DNA of 37,171 nt from Roseburia sp. (GTDB lineage Bacteria > Bacillota > Clostridia > Lachnospirales > Lachnospiraceae). Position 1 is the first letter of the stretch. Each line of letters starts with the position of its first letter. Both the position numbers and the translations under genes were made by a program. The stretch covers positions 1 through 37,171 of the forward strand of contig JAFYVJ010000065.1 in the NCBI GenBank assembly GCA_017549185.1, given 5' to 3'. Shown in pieces: positions 7,660-17,600 of the stretch. A model generated the notes under the pieces. The model saw only the letters and a program-made list of their open reading frames with translations, was not told the DNA's origin and did not search any database.

Positions 7660-9099
7660 TTAATCAATAGTCCAATGTCCACTATAACCTCTTCCCACAT
7701 AATGAACATTACCCATTTTCTTAATTTCACGTTCAACCGTTTTCTTGCTTACACCTGCTTTTACTGCGATCTGCTCTCTTGTTACCTTTTCATTCTTGCG
7801 TATTTCAGCAATAATTATTTCAGCAAGTGTTCTTTTTTTCTCTTGAACGACATCTTGAGCGACACCTTGGGCGACATTTTGAGCGACATCCTGATTTTTT
7901 GTCGCCTCTGACTCCACAAGATACTTTTTATTTTTAATCGTAGCATGCACCATAAACGCAACTGTCTTATACTCTGGCTCCGGAAGACCTGCTTCTTCCA
8001 TCTCACGATACATACGATCTACACCTTCACCAAACTCTCGCACATATTCATACTCATGCAGAAGCTGTGCCATCTTCGGATTTCTTGAAAAATGTATCTC
8101 GCGCATATTGTTAAGACGCACAGTTCCCGGTAGTGTTCCCGGACTTTCAACAGTAATATGGTCATCAAACATCTTAATCTGAATATCTGTCCCTTTTATG
8201 CTATAATCACGATGTGCAATAGCATTTACAATAATCTCTTTCCATGCAAATTCAGGATATTCCGGTTCTGTCACAAAACGAGCGTCTGGTCCAAGATAAG
8301 TATGCTCTTTTATCTGTGTTCGCACATACTCAATAGTCTGCTCCACTAAATCAAGAATACGTCCTCCGAACATTTTGTCTTTAATAACGTTCATTTCGGC
8401 ACCGACTTTTGCCTCAGTACCTTCATATCGTATAAAACGCACTCTTGACCTCGGGAAAAATCTCTGTGGGTCTTTTCCAAACATCATAATAGCAGCACCG
8501 CTCATTTCTTGGCGTCCTGCCACATTTACGATGTAATCCTTATTCTGTCGGATATACTCTTCCGGAGTCTTTCCGTAGCCAATCTTCTCACAATACTTTG
8601 CAACAAATTCCATATCAATATCATCCAAAGTACTACGATATACAGGCTCGTCCTCATAAAAACGAATTCCCTTTGAATACATCAGTTCCATACGTTCATC
8701 AAAGGTAAGTTTCTTTGACCTGTCGCCAACACGCAAGAACGCTTCATCTCTATGGTTTACATGCATGTCCGCACTTTGCGGAATCTTAATAAGCAAAATA
8801 TGATTTGTATTACCATTCTTATCAATACAATCAACTGTTTCCTTTTCAATGAAAATAGACGGCTGACAAAAATCATATCCGGCACGAAGTATTTCATTAA
8901 TATTCTTTGCATAATCATCTATTCCGGTAATCTCGCCATTATCCTCAATACCTACAGCTAAGAGTCCGCCGTCTGCATTTGCAAACGCAATCATCGGAGT
9001 AGCAATTGCTGTCGCTTCTATCTTTGCACTCTTACGGTCAAATGACTGCTTTTCTGTAGTCGTACACATTTCTTCAATTGTCATATCTGTAAGTTTCAT
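7660..9099 (-). CDS. AlbA_2 / divergent-AAA (RecG-like, Schlafen-type) ATP-binding protein
   Basis: This is a 479-residue protein with an N-terminal AlbA_2 domain (KQSFDRKSAKIEATAIATPMIAFANADGG, then LAVGIEDNGEITGID) and a C-terminal HATPase_c_4 region (AWKEIIVNAIAHRDYS, then FGEGVDRMYREMEEAGLPEP). It ends with a winged-helix-like segment (TREQIAVKAGVSKKTVEREIKKMG). Between them is a short (D/N/G)VAQ repeat tract encoded by 12-bp DNA repeats. The ATG at 9099 follows AGGAGG at seven bases; the longer frame to 9123 has no such site. It is the last gene of the hsd operon, 67 bp after the HelD-like gene. AlbA_2 proteins are often annotated as regulators and are frequent guests in type I restriction loci. 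A DNA- or RNA-binding effector or regulator role is possible. Confidence 0.88.
   Translation of the reverse strand: MKLTDMTIEEMCTTTEKQSFDRKSAKIEATAIATPMIAFANADGGLLAVGIEDNGEITGIDDYAKNINEILRAGYDFCQPSIFIEKETVDCIDKNGNTNHILLIKIPQSADMHVNHRDEAFLRVGDRSKKLTFDERMELMYSKGIRFYEDEPVYRSTLDDIDMEFVAKYCEKIGYGKTPEEYIRQNKDYIVNVAGRQEMSGAAIMMFGKDPQRFFPRSRVRFIRYEGTEAKVGAEMNVIKDKMFGGRILDLVEQTIEYVRTQIKEHTYLGPDARFVTEPEYPEFAWKEIIVNAIAHRDYSIKGTDIQIKMFDDHITVESPGTLPGTVRLNNMREIHFSRNPKMAQLLHEYEYVREFGEGVDRMYREMEEAGLPEPEYKTVAFMVHATIKNKKYLVESEATKNQDVAQNVAQGVAQDVVQEKKRTLAEIIIAEIRKNEKVTREQIAVKAGVSKKTVEREIKKMGNVHYVGRGYSGHWTID
7843..7890 (-). repeat. Four tandem 12-bp repeats inside the AlbA_2 gene
   Basis: Units of the form TTGAGCGACATC repeat at 7843, 7855, 7867 and 7879, each differing at a few positions. 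They encode a repeating four-residue (D/N/G)VAQ motif just before the winged helix. A unit change would alter linker length without shifting frame. Confidence 0.8.
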
Positions 9100-9166
9100 C
9101 TGCTGCCTCCTTTCATTTCTCATAAAATGCTCTGTTTACACATTCAAATTATTCCTGCTAACACAA

Positions 9167-12100
9167 CTACTTATCCGTTTTCGTACACCATCCATTTCTA
9201 TTTTTTGTTTCTTTGCTAGATGCATACTTTCCTGATATTCCAAATTTTGCAATTGCTGCGTTAACAATATTTCTAATTGCAATTTTTTCACCAATCACCC
9301 AAAGACGTCCGCCCTGATCTCTATTATCAACAACCTCAAGACCATTACTTTCAAAGAATTTTCTCACTTCACTATCTGAATAATCCTTTTCGCTTATCAC
9401 TTTCTCGTCTTTCGATTTCGAGCCATCTGTACTTGTCTGACTAGCCTCATTTTTTATTCCGTCAGTTTGAGTACTGCTTTCTTCTTTACGGTATGACTCT
9501 TCTTTCTCGATTTTTTTCGGTTTCTTTTCATATCCGGCAATATCAATCACATCTGAATAGATATATAAATCATCTAACGCACGAGTAAATGCAATATATT
9601 TTTCATTTCTACTCATACGTCCAGATAGCACTATTACAGAACTAAACTCCAGTCCCTTGGCCTCCTCTATACAAATGATATTCCACCTTGTATGATGAAT
9701 ACTAAATTCCTCATCTGTCATATTATGGAATTTTTGTTCATATGCCGAAAACTTGTCAAGAAGATATCTAGCTTCCGCATCATTACTTACCAAAATCGCA
9801 GCCAGACCAGCTCTCTGTGTATCTAATAATTGTGTAATCATCTCTGACTCAAATTCAGATACAGTTTTCAATTCATGAACACCTTTGCCCAGCGTATTAA
9901 TTGGCTTCATTTCCATTCCAAATACACGATTGCAGTATTCCGTAACCTGCGATGCATTTCGGTAATTTTCCTGCATCTCATAATAATCATAATCACATAT
10001 TTCAGAAAACTCTTCCCAACTATCTACACCCTTAGTTCCTTCTATGTGCTGATGAATATCACCAAACATATTAAAAATGACCTTAGTTCCATTAATATTT
10101 TTAAGCAGTCGTATTTCTTCAGGTGAAATCCCCTGCGCTTCATCTATCGCAAGCAAAGACTCTCTTGAGCCAGGAGCCCCCTGGTAACAATAAATAGTCT
10201 GCAAGTAAAGGTATGGTGAACATTTAATTGCACGAATATTACCACTTTCCGCACGCTTAATACCAATTTTTTCCATAACAGTATCATAAGCCTGCTTAAT
10301 TGCATTGTTGCTTGCAGCCGATAAATTCTCACGCTCTTTCCTAATTTTTGAATAATAATCAAAATCTAAGTATTTATCCGTTGTTCCTTGTAATATTGAT
10401 ATACATTTCTCTGCCTTATCTACATCGACCTTTATTTCATCTAAATAAGACGCATACTTATCTTCTATCTTGGAAAACTCCCAAGCAAGCATAAAAAATC
10501 CACCAATAAGCTGTCCTGTCTTATCAATTGCACTGTAGATATCATTTGCTGTATTCTGACTGAACTCATTCTTTATATTGCTAAATGGTTCTAATACAGT
10601 CTCTATTTTCTTATTTAACTCATTAAGTGTATCAAAATACTCTGTATCTGCTTCTACGGACGCAATTTCCATGCGTAATTGCTCGATTCTATTCTTCGCC
10701 GTTTCAATAATCTTCACACGATTCTGAACCGCAATTTCATTTTCTTCCAGATTAAGTTTTTCTAATTCCTTCTCTGCTTTTATAATATCTTCCTCAGATT
10801 TAGAAATTAGCTTTGTAATTTCTCGTATTACTTCATTCTTTCTATGGCGCAAAACTGCACTCAATGTATATAACGAATCCAATACGTTTCTAATGCCTTT
10901 GAAATACTTAACCACTACTTGATTATTCGCATTTAAAACATCCTGTATTTCAATTAAACGATTGCTAATTCTCTGTGCATGTGTATCGCTTATTCTCCTA
11001 TCATTCCGCTTAATTGAAAGAACCGAATACGCTTTTTCTAAAGCAACTTCGTCTCTACCAATGCTATCATAAACGTTGCAAATATCAGCAATACATTCTT
11101 TCGAATAAACATATCTCTCATGCTCTGCATTGATTCTTGAACCATAGTTTATCTTTCCGTATTCTCCGGCCTTATGCCCCGGATATTTTGAAATACAATA
11201 ATCATAGTATTGCTCTATTGTACCCATATTAACATCCGATATTTCTAATTGGTGGCGCATACTTTCCGCTAATTGTACGTACATTTGAGACGGAGTAATA
11301 ACATAAATACTATTTCTGCTCAAATTATTAGGATTATCGTATAACAAAATTGGCAGTCTATGTAACATAATCATAGATTTACCAGAACCTGCACATCCCT
11401 GTACAACCATATCTCTACCGTACGGAGCCTGAATAATTTCTCCTTGCTTCTTTTGAATAGAGAAAACAATATTTTTAAATTCCGGTGTACTTCTACGCTC
11501 TAACAATTCCTGCAAAAATTCATCCGAAATAATCTTTGCCGCCGCATCCGGATCATAATCATCAGGATTGAATCGCTTAATCATTTCTTCCAAATACTCA
11601 TCACTAAGAAATTTTTTCGATTTCATTAATTCTAATGTCTCTGCATCGAATAACCCCGGAAATAAATTTAATGCTTTAGCCACACGTGTAAAACGAAGCG
11701 TCACCTGATTTTTCACAAGCAATTTATAATCTGTATAATACTTTTCTCCATGTTTTCCTGTAACAACACCATTGTATTCAACAGAAGCATTATCCAATAT
11801 ATAATGACGACACAATGGCATTGTCCATGATGTTACGAAATGTTCACCTGCATATCCACATTCGTGTAGACCGATTTTTATCTCTTCAACACCACTTTCT
11901 TGAGAATTTTCATACTGCAACAATAATCTTGTATGATACAACTCATCTCTAGCTTGCAATAACTTCTTTCTATTTTCCTTTGTATCCGCCATTCCATTCT
12001 GTGCCAATACTTTTGCTAAGTATGCATCTGGGTTAATTGAAATATCCGCATTCTTTGCTTCATAAACATAGTTTTTCATTCTACGTTCTAATTTCTCTAA

Positions 12101-12184
12101 AACCCTATTCATTCGCCGAATCAGTTCATCCAATACGGCTTGTTCTTCTTTCTTTAATTCCTCCGGATTATCATTAAAATTCAA
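9167..12184 (-). CDS. HelD-like superfamily 1 helicase with extra C-terminal domain
   Basis: This is a 1005-residue UvrD/HelD-type ATPase. The first 90 residues are charged and helical, like the N-terminal coiled-coil arm of HelD. Walker A (VQGCAGSGKS) is near residue 260 and Walker B (LLAIDEAQG) near 678; the gap of about 415 residues holds a coiled-coil-rich insertion. Late motifs EEAKGLEFSSVIVLSG and KYIAFTRALDDLYIYSD follow. A separate domain ends the protein (about 932-1005, with GGRLWVIGE and NGWCTK). The start is a TTG at 12184, supported by GGTGGGG seven bases upstream; the first internal ATG is residue 25 and would cut the coiled coil. It lies 19 bp after the DNA2-like helicase gene. 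HelD proteins remove stalled RNA polymerase; whether this one does so or acts on foreign DNA is open. Canonical HelD is about 770 residues. Confidence 0.85.
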   Translation of the reverse strand: MNFNDNPEELKKEEQAVLDELIRRMNRVLEKLERRMKNYVYEAKNADISINPDAYLAKVLAQNGMADTKENRKKLLQARDELYHTRLLLQYENSQESGVEEIKIGLHECGYAGEHFVTSWTMPLCRHYILDNASVEYNGVVTGKHGEKYYTDYKLLVKNQVTLRFTRVAKALNLFPGLFDAETLELMKSKKFLSDEYLEEMIKRFNPDDYDPDAAAKIISDEFLQELLERRSTPEFKNIVFSIQKKQGEIIQAPYGRDMVVQGCAGSGKSMIMLHRLPILLYDNPNNLSRNSIYVITPSQMYVQLAESMRHQLEISDVNMGTIEQYYDYCISKYPGHKAGEYGKINYGSRINAEHERYVYSKECIADICNVYDSIGRDEVALEKAYSVLSIKRNDRRISDTHAQRISNRLIEIQDVLNANNQVVVKYFKGIRNVLDSLYTLSAVLRHRKNEVIREITKLISKSEEDIIKAEKELEKLNLEENEIAVQNRVKIIETAKNRIEQLRMEIASVEADTEYFDTLNELNKKIETVLEPFSNIKNEFSQNTANDIYSAIDKTGQLIGGFFMLAWEFSKIEDKYASYLDEIKVDVDKAEKCISILQGTTDKYLDFDYYSKIRKERENLSAASNNAIKQAYDTVMEKIGIKRAESGNIRAIKCSPYLYLQTIYCYQGAPGSRESLLAIDEAQGISPEEIRLLKNINGTKVIFNMFGDIHQHIEGTKGVDSWEEFSEICDYDYYEMQENYRNASQVTEYCNRVFGMEMKPINTLGKGVHELKTVSEFESEMITQLLDTQRAGLAAILVSNDAEARYLLDKFSAYEQKFHNMTDEEFSIHHTRWNIICIEEAKGLEFSSVIVLSGRMSRNEKYIAFTRALDDLYIYSDVIDIAGYEKKPKKIEKEESYRKEESSTQTDGIKNEASQTSTDGSKSKDEKVISEKDYSDSEVRKFFESNGLEVVDNRDQGGRLWVIGEKIAIRNIVNAAIAKFGISGKYASSKETKNRNGWCTKTDK

Positions 12185-12203
12185 TGCTTTTCCCCACCTT
12201 CTC

Positions 12204-14657
12204 TTACATCTCTAAAAACGCTTGAATAGACCTTGCTGTATGCGCACCTTCAAATCTTACACATGGAAAATATTCCGTATCCAATATTTCTCCTTCCGTA
12301 ATAAAATCTGCTGCATACAAAGGCTGACCAAACCATATCGTCTTTTTATCGATAACAGTAATTGGATTCGTCACATATTCAAATGGTCGTATATATTCTT
12401 GTAAACCTTCTGGTAAATCTACATCTTCAGAAATTCGAATGCAAATTTCCAAACCATCTTCACGCTTTTTATTCAGCACAGAAACAAGTTCATGAATTGC
12501 CTCGTCATCATCGTCAATAACATCCGGCATATCTATATGTATCTTATTCTTTGCATCTGCTATATCTTGAATAAATCGTTTCCAGCTAGACTTTCTATCC
12601 CCCACATAAACCAACGGATTTTCTTCTTGCAACGGAACCAGCTCTTCCATAACATAATTATCTTTTACATCTTGATTTTCTTTTCGTATCTGGTTCATTG
12701 CCTTTGTAAAAATCAGTTTTTTCGATATATTTTTTCTTACTAAATAATCTACATTCGCAACTAAAACAAACTTTCCCTTTGCACGAGTAAGAGCAACATT
12801 AAATAATCTATTTGCTGTATCATTTTTTAACGATGTTAAAAGCATCCCCGGATAAGGCATTCTAAAGCAATCGACCGCATCATATACAATCACAGGTTTC
12901 TCCGAACCCTGAAACTGATGAACAGTTGCACAAGACACTTTATGCCACCTTTTATCATACTCTTGGATATCTCTTATCATAGCTAATACTAATCTGGATT
13001 GTGCGCTATACGGTGTAATAATTCCCACTTCATACTGTGCAATATTTTTTTCAGCTACACGTAAACACATTAGTGCCGACATAATATTAATTCGAGAGCC
13101 ATCCTTTGTCTTTGTACAAACAGAATACATTCCACTTAGGTCTATCAATGACATTGCCGAATCCGGACATGGATGACACTTTGCTATTTCTTCTCTACTC
13201 TCCGCAATTCTTTCAGACGTTTTTAATTTGCCATGATACATATGCTCACTCACAAAATCTGCTATATCCTGATGCATACGATACTGTAAATCCAACATCA
13301 CTAACCACTCATGTCCTTGGTCATTCTCGACAGCATCTGTAATACCTGTATATTCAAAAATATCGCGTGTCAATCGCTCTTCTGCATTATTCTGAACAAT
13401 AGCCGGTAACTGTCGAAAATCTCCAAGACATACAAAATATTTCTTCGCAATACTTGCTGCAAATACTATCTGTGGTACATAGGCCATACTCGCCTCATCA
13501 AAAATCACCACATCAAATCTCTGATTATAAATAGCTTTGTCAACGGTTGCTTTCGATACCGTAGTTGCTACAAATGCAGAATTTTGAATCAGTACTTTTT
13601 CTTCTTCTAAAAGATATTCACGTATCTTATTAAGTTTTTTATTTATTTCCACCCTTTCCGGGTCTTTTCTCTTGAGTTTACGTTTTCTTTCTGTTAACTC
13701 ATGATACTCTGTTGCCTTCTCCGGATTTCTATGTAGCACAAACTGATAAGATGTTAATGTCTTACTCTCTAACAATTCTTTTGTTCTAGGATATCCATAT
13801 CGGATAATCTTTCCATCCGGTAAATCTGCCTTTTTAGCGACTCTAAGAAGTGCTCCGTCTACAGAAACATTACTATATGATAACATCAGAACTCGTCTTC
13901 CACTTTTTATATGTTCTAATGCAATATTAGCCAATGTTTCCGTTTTACCAGTTCCCGGTGGTCCCCAAATAAATGTGATTCCCTCTGATGTTGCTCTGTG
14001 AAATGCAAGGTTCTGTCCGCTCTTAATTCCTTGCCATTTCGTAATTTGTCTTCTACCATTACACGCAATTTGATAAGCCAAAGAATCCGTACTAGGTTCC
14101 ATTTCTTCAAGTCGTTCCATCAACGCTTCTAATAATGCCCATTGCTCACATGTCATATCAACACTTTCAACAGAATCACCAATATATTCTACCGTTCTTA
14201 TAAGAATAGAGAAATCCTCGCATGAAATAACATATCCAGGAACAATATTATCCAGAAACCAAAGTTTAACTGCTGTTCCATCTGGGAAATGCAAATCTGT
14301 ATCTGTATCAAACGCATACAGATATTCTCCACTTTTAGTTGGGAGTTTCTCCCCATCTATAATCTTATACTTCTTTCCTCCAGTAGCTTTCAAATAAGTG
14401 ATTTCATTATTAATTGCAAAATGAAAATCTCTCTTAAAATTGTCAAACGAAGCTCCAACACTTTCACCCTGAATTTCTTCCTGTAATTCCTCATCTTCCA
14501 ATTCAAGCAAACCTGCAAACGCGGCCGGATAAGAATACTTGCTGATAGTTCCATAAAAATCCACTGCAATAATGCCATCTCGTATATATTCAATTGTACC
14601 TACTGCATGTGTATTGGTATTCATAACTCGCATACCAACAAGCATTTCTGTATCCAT
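12204..14657 (-). CDS. DNA2/Upf1-like superfamily 1 helicase with PLD-like C-terminal domain
   Basis: This is an 817-residue AAA_11/AAA_12 helicase. Walker A is IWGPPGTGKTETLANIAL (about 230-242), Walker B VVIFDEASMAY (about 384), then GDFRQLPAIV, LDLQYRMH, TPYSAQ, VHQFQGSEKPVIVYD and NVALTRAKGKFVLV. After residue 690 a PLD-like fold follows (SSWKRFIQDIADAKNKIHIDMPDV, ending KKTIWFGQPLY), but the catalytic HxK(x)4D motif is not present. The N-terminal 200 residues are a small beta-rich region (VGMRVMNTNTHAVGTIEYIRDG). It starts 24 bp after the hsdR stop and ends 19 bp before the HelD-like gene, so it is co-transcribed. Related helicases occur in bacterial defence islands; the function here is inferred. 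Confidence 0.9.
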   Translation of the reverse strand: MDTEMLVGMRVMNTNTHAVGTIEYIRDGIIAVDFYGTISKYSYPAAFAGLLELEDEELQEEIQGESVGASFDNFKRDFHFAINNEITYLKATGGKKYKIIDGEKLPTKSGEYLYAFDTDTDLHFPDGTAVKLWFLDNIVPGYVISCEDFSILIRTVEYIGDSVESVDMTCEQWALLEALMERLEEMEPSTDSLAYQIACNGRRQITKWQGIKSGQNLAFHRATSEGITFIWGPPGTGKTETLANIALEHIKSGRRVLMLSYSNVSVDGALLRVAKKADLPDGKIIRYGYPRTKELLESKTLTSYQFVLHRNPEKATEYHELTERKRKLKRKDPERVEINKKLNKIREYLLEEEKVLIQNSAFVATTVSKATVDKAIYNQRFDVVIFDEASMAYVPQIVFAASIAKKYFVCLGDFRQLPAIVQNNAEERLTRDIFEYTGITDAVENDQGHEWLVMLDLQYRMHQDIADFVSEHMYHGKLKTSERIAESREEIAKCHPCPDSAMSLIDLSGMYSVCTKTKDGSRINIMSALMCLRVAEKNIAQYEVGIITPYSAQSRLVLAMIRDIQEYDKRWHKVSCATVHQFQGSEKPVIVYDAVDCFRMPYPGMLLTSLKNDTANRLFNVALTRAKGKFVLVANVDYLVRKNISKKLIFTKAMNQIRKENQDVKDNYVMEELVPLQEENPLVYVGDRKSSWKRFIQDIADAKNKIHIDMPDVIDDDDEAIHELVSVLNKKREDGLEICIRISEDVDLPEGLQEYIRPFEYVTNPITVIDKKTIWFGQPLYAADFITEGEILDTEYFPCVRFEGAHTARSIQAFLEM

Positions 14658-14681
14658 AACCTACCCATCCTAACTACAAAA

Positions 14682-17600
14682 TTATGCAACTACATTAACC
14701 GCATTCTCTTTAATCTCATTAATCTTTTCCATCAATGCTGTTCTTGTTCTTGCATCAAACAACTTAACAAAACTGATTGGCTTATCAAATGGTGGTTTCA
14801 TAAGTTCCTTAATATCTTCCATGTAACCATTTTGCTCTATATGATTAATAATCTTGTGTACAAACGCAATCTGTTTTTGATTCAGCGACGCATCATTAAT
14901 AAAGGTCGAAAATGCTTCCATCGCAGCATTGTGGTCTAATTTCGCAATCTTGCGTACAAGTAAACCAAATGGTGTGTCTCCGTATTCTCGCTGATAATCT
15001 TCCTTGCTACCAAGTTCCTCTGTGAGAACACGCTCTAATTCTGCATAATCCCCCGCCGTCAACGGAATATTATGCGTAAGTTTATGTATTGCAATAGAAT
15101 TGCCGTGTTCATTCACATATCGATTTACCTTTTTCTTGTAATCCTCAAAATCATATGCCGGATCCAATTTTTGTCCTTCTGTCATATCTAAAATAGGGTC
15201 TGCTAATTTAGTAATGATTGGCTTTCTTACCGGCCCATCATCAACCAAGAATTTCATCAAATCTCGAAGTTCTCTTCTTGTCTGTTCAAAAAGTAAGATA
15301 TCATTAGCTGCCCAATATGAATCTGTATTAATCTCTTTGATAATTGGAAGTTTTACTTTAATCTGTGGAATTGTAATCTTTCTTTCAAAAGCTGCAGCAA
15401 TATCACACAACTGCTTTTTCGCATGCTTAAATGCGGGCATTGCTTCAATATGTGCAATCATCATTCCATACATAAAATTATCAAAACGCTTAGCATATTC
15501 GTCTGCTTCATTCATATATACCAATGGAGCAACATGAGTAATAAGTTCCCCTTTGGCACCCTCGCTTATATATGTAAAATTCTCAATTTTACTATATCGT
15601 TCTACAAATTCGCGTTTCAGCTTTACAGAAACCAATTCTGTATTAAGCATACGAACCTGCTCATTACACTCTTCTACTAACTGCTTTCTCCAGTTCTGAT
15701 AACTATCATCAGCAAATGCACTTTCTTGCATTGCGACTGCCAATCTGACTTTCTTTCCAAAAATGTTCTCTGAAAGAGATTTTGTATCACTTCCTTCAAA
15801 ACCATTTGGTTTCTGACGGAAATACTCGAAATTGCCACAGTAATCGAAAATCATAAAATATTTCTTTCCTATATATTCTCCATTAATGCAGTCCACACAA
15901 TTTAATTTAGGTGCTAATCTTGTTCCTCTACCAATCATCTGCCAGAATTTTGTCTTGGAACGAATCTTCTTGAAAAATACAAGATTGACACATTCCGGGA
16001 CATCAATACCTGTATCCATCATGTCCACCGAAACAGCAATTCTAGGTTCTTTCTCTGGTTGTTTAAAATCATCTATAATAGTTTGTGCATATGTATCATC
16101 ACAAATAATCCTCTGTGCAAATGTTCCTTTGTACTGAGGATATAATTTATTAAATCTTTCCAGGATAAATTCTGCGTGTTTTTTGTTTTGAGCAAAAATA
16201 ATAGTCTTACCAATAAGGTCACCACCTTCAACCTTAATGCCACGTTCCATTAAATCCTGTAACACCACATCTACTGTGGTTTCATTAAAGACGAATTTAT
16301 TCAATTCTGCTGACGGAATAAAATCCGGCATGTAGCCATCTTCCGCAAAATCGTCTTCATATCGTGCTTTGTCCTCTTCCGAAAGGTCATCATAAGTAAT
16401 GCCCTCTTCCAAAAATTTCGTCTTTACCTCATAATTATAATATGGTACAAGCACATGATCCTCATTTACCGCAGTTTCATAGTCATACGCATATGTTGGA
16501 ACACCATTCTCCATTTCAAAGAAATCATATGTATTTCTATCTACATCTGTTTTCGGTGTAGCAGTAAGCCCTACCAAATATGCATCAAAATATTCAAAAA
16601 TCGTTCTATACTTCTTGAAAATAGATCTATGACTTTCATCCACAATAATTAAATCAAAATGTGTAGGTGTAAATAACGGTGTTCCTTCTTTTGTCTTACA
16701 CTCATCGATTGCATTTAGCATTGTTGGATATGTTGAGAATACAATTCTTGCCGTTTTGTCATCCTTACTTGAACATAAATTACAAAGTGACATATCCGGA
16801 AGATAATTCTTAAAATCGTCCTTCGCCTGTTTTACAAGTGCAGTTCTATCTGCAAGGAACAATACATTTGTAACATATCCACCACGGCTCAATACATCTG
16901 TCAAACTTGATGCCGTTCTCGTCTTTCCAGTACCTGTTGCCATAACAAGCAGATTCGTACGAAATCCCTGCTCAATATGGTCACATACAGCTCGAATAGC
17001 TTCTTTTTGATAATATCTATCTGTAATCTTATCGTTAATAGAAATCTCATTTAATGGCTTTCTTTCTGTCCTACGATTCATAAGACGCTGCAAGTCATCC
17101 TTACTAAATACCTCACTTACTCGTCTTTGTGGACTTGTCTGGTCATCCCAAAAATATGTTTCAAATCCATTTGTTGTAAACATCATTGGTCTTCGACCAA
17201 ATTTCTTCTGCAAACAGTCTGCATACAACAAAGCCTGCTTACGTCCAATATTAGGATCTTTGCTAGTGCGTTTTGCTTCTATTACCGCAAGTGGCAATCC
17301 ATCTTTCCCAAACAGAACATAATCAACATACCCTTTTTGTCCAAGCACACCAGCCATTCCATCTACTTCATATTCTTCCCAAACATCTGCATCACTGCCT
17401 TCAAACTTCCAGCCTAATTGTTTCAAATCAACATCTATATATTTCTTCCTAGTCAAAAATTCAGAAATATCCTCTGCCTCAAAATTTCTACTCTGCTGAT
17501 TTTCCTCCTTAGACGCAGTAAATTGCTCTGCCATCGCCGCAATCTGCTTACGAAGTTTTTCTATTTCTGCATCTTTCTCACCGAGCAAACTTTCTTGTTC

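Noticed and set aside
7843-7890. Possible CRISPR-like array
   Set aside because: Units are only 12 bp with no spacers and lie in frame within a coding region.
7815-8006. Small minus-strand ORF over the 12-bp repeats
   Set aside because: An alternate frame of the AlbA_2 gene; its repeating residues come from the DNA repeats.
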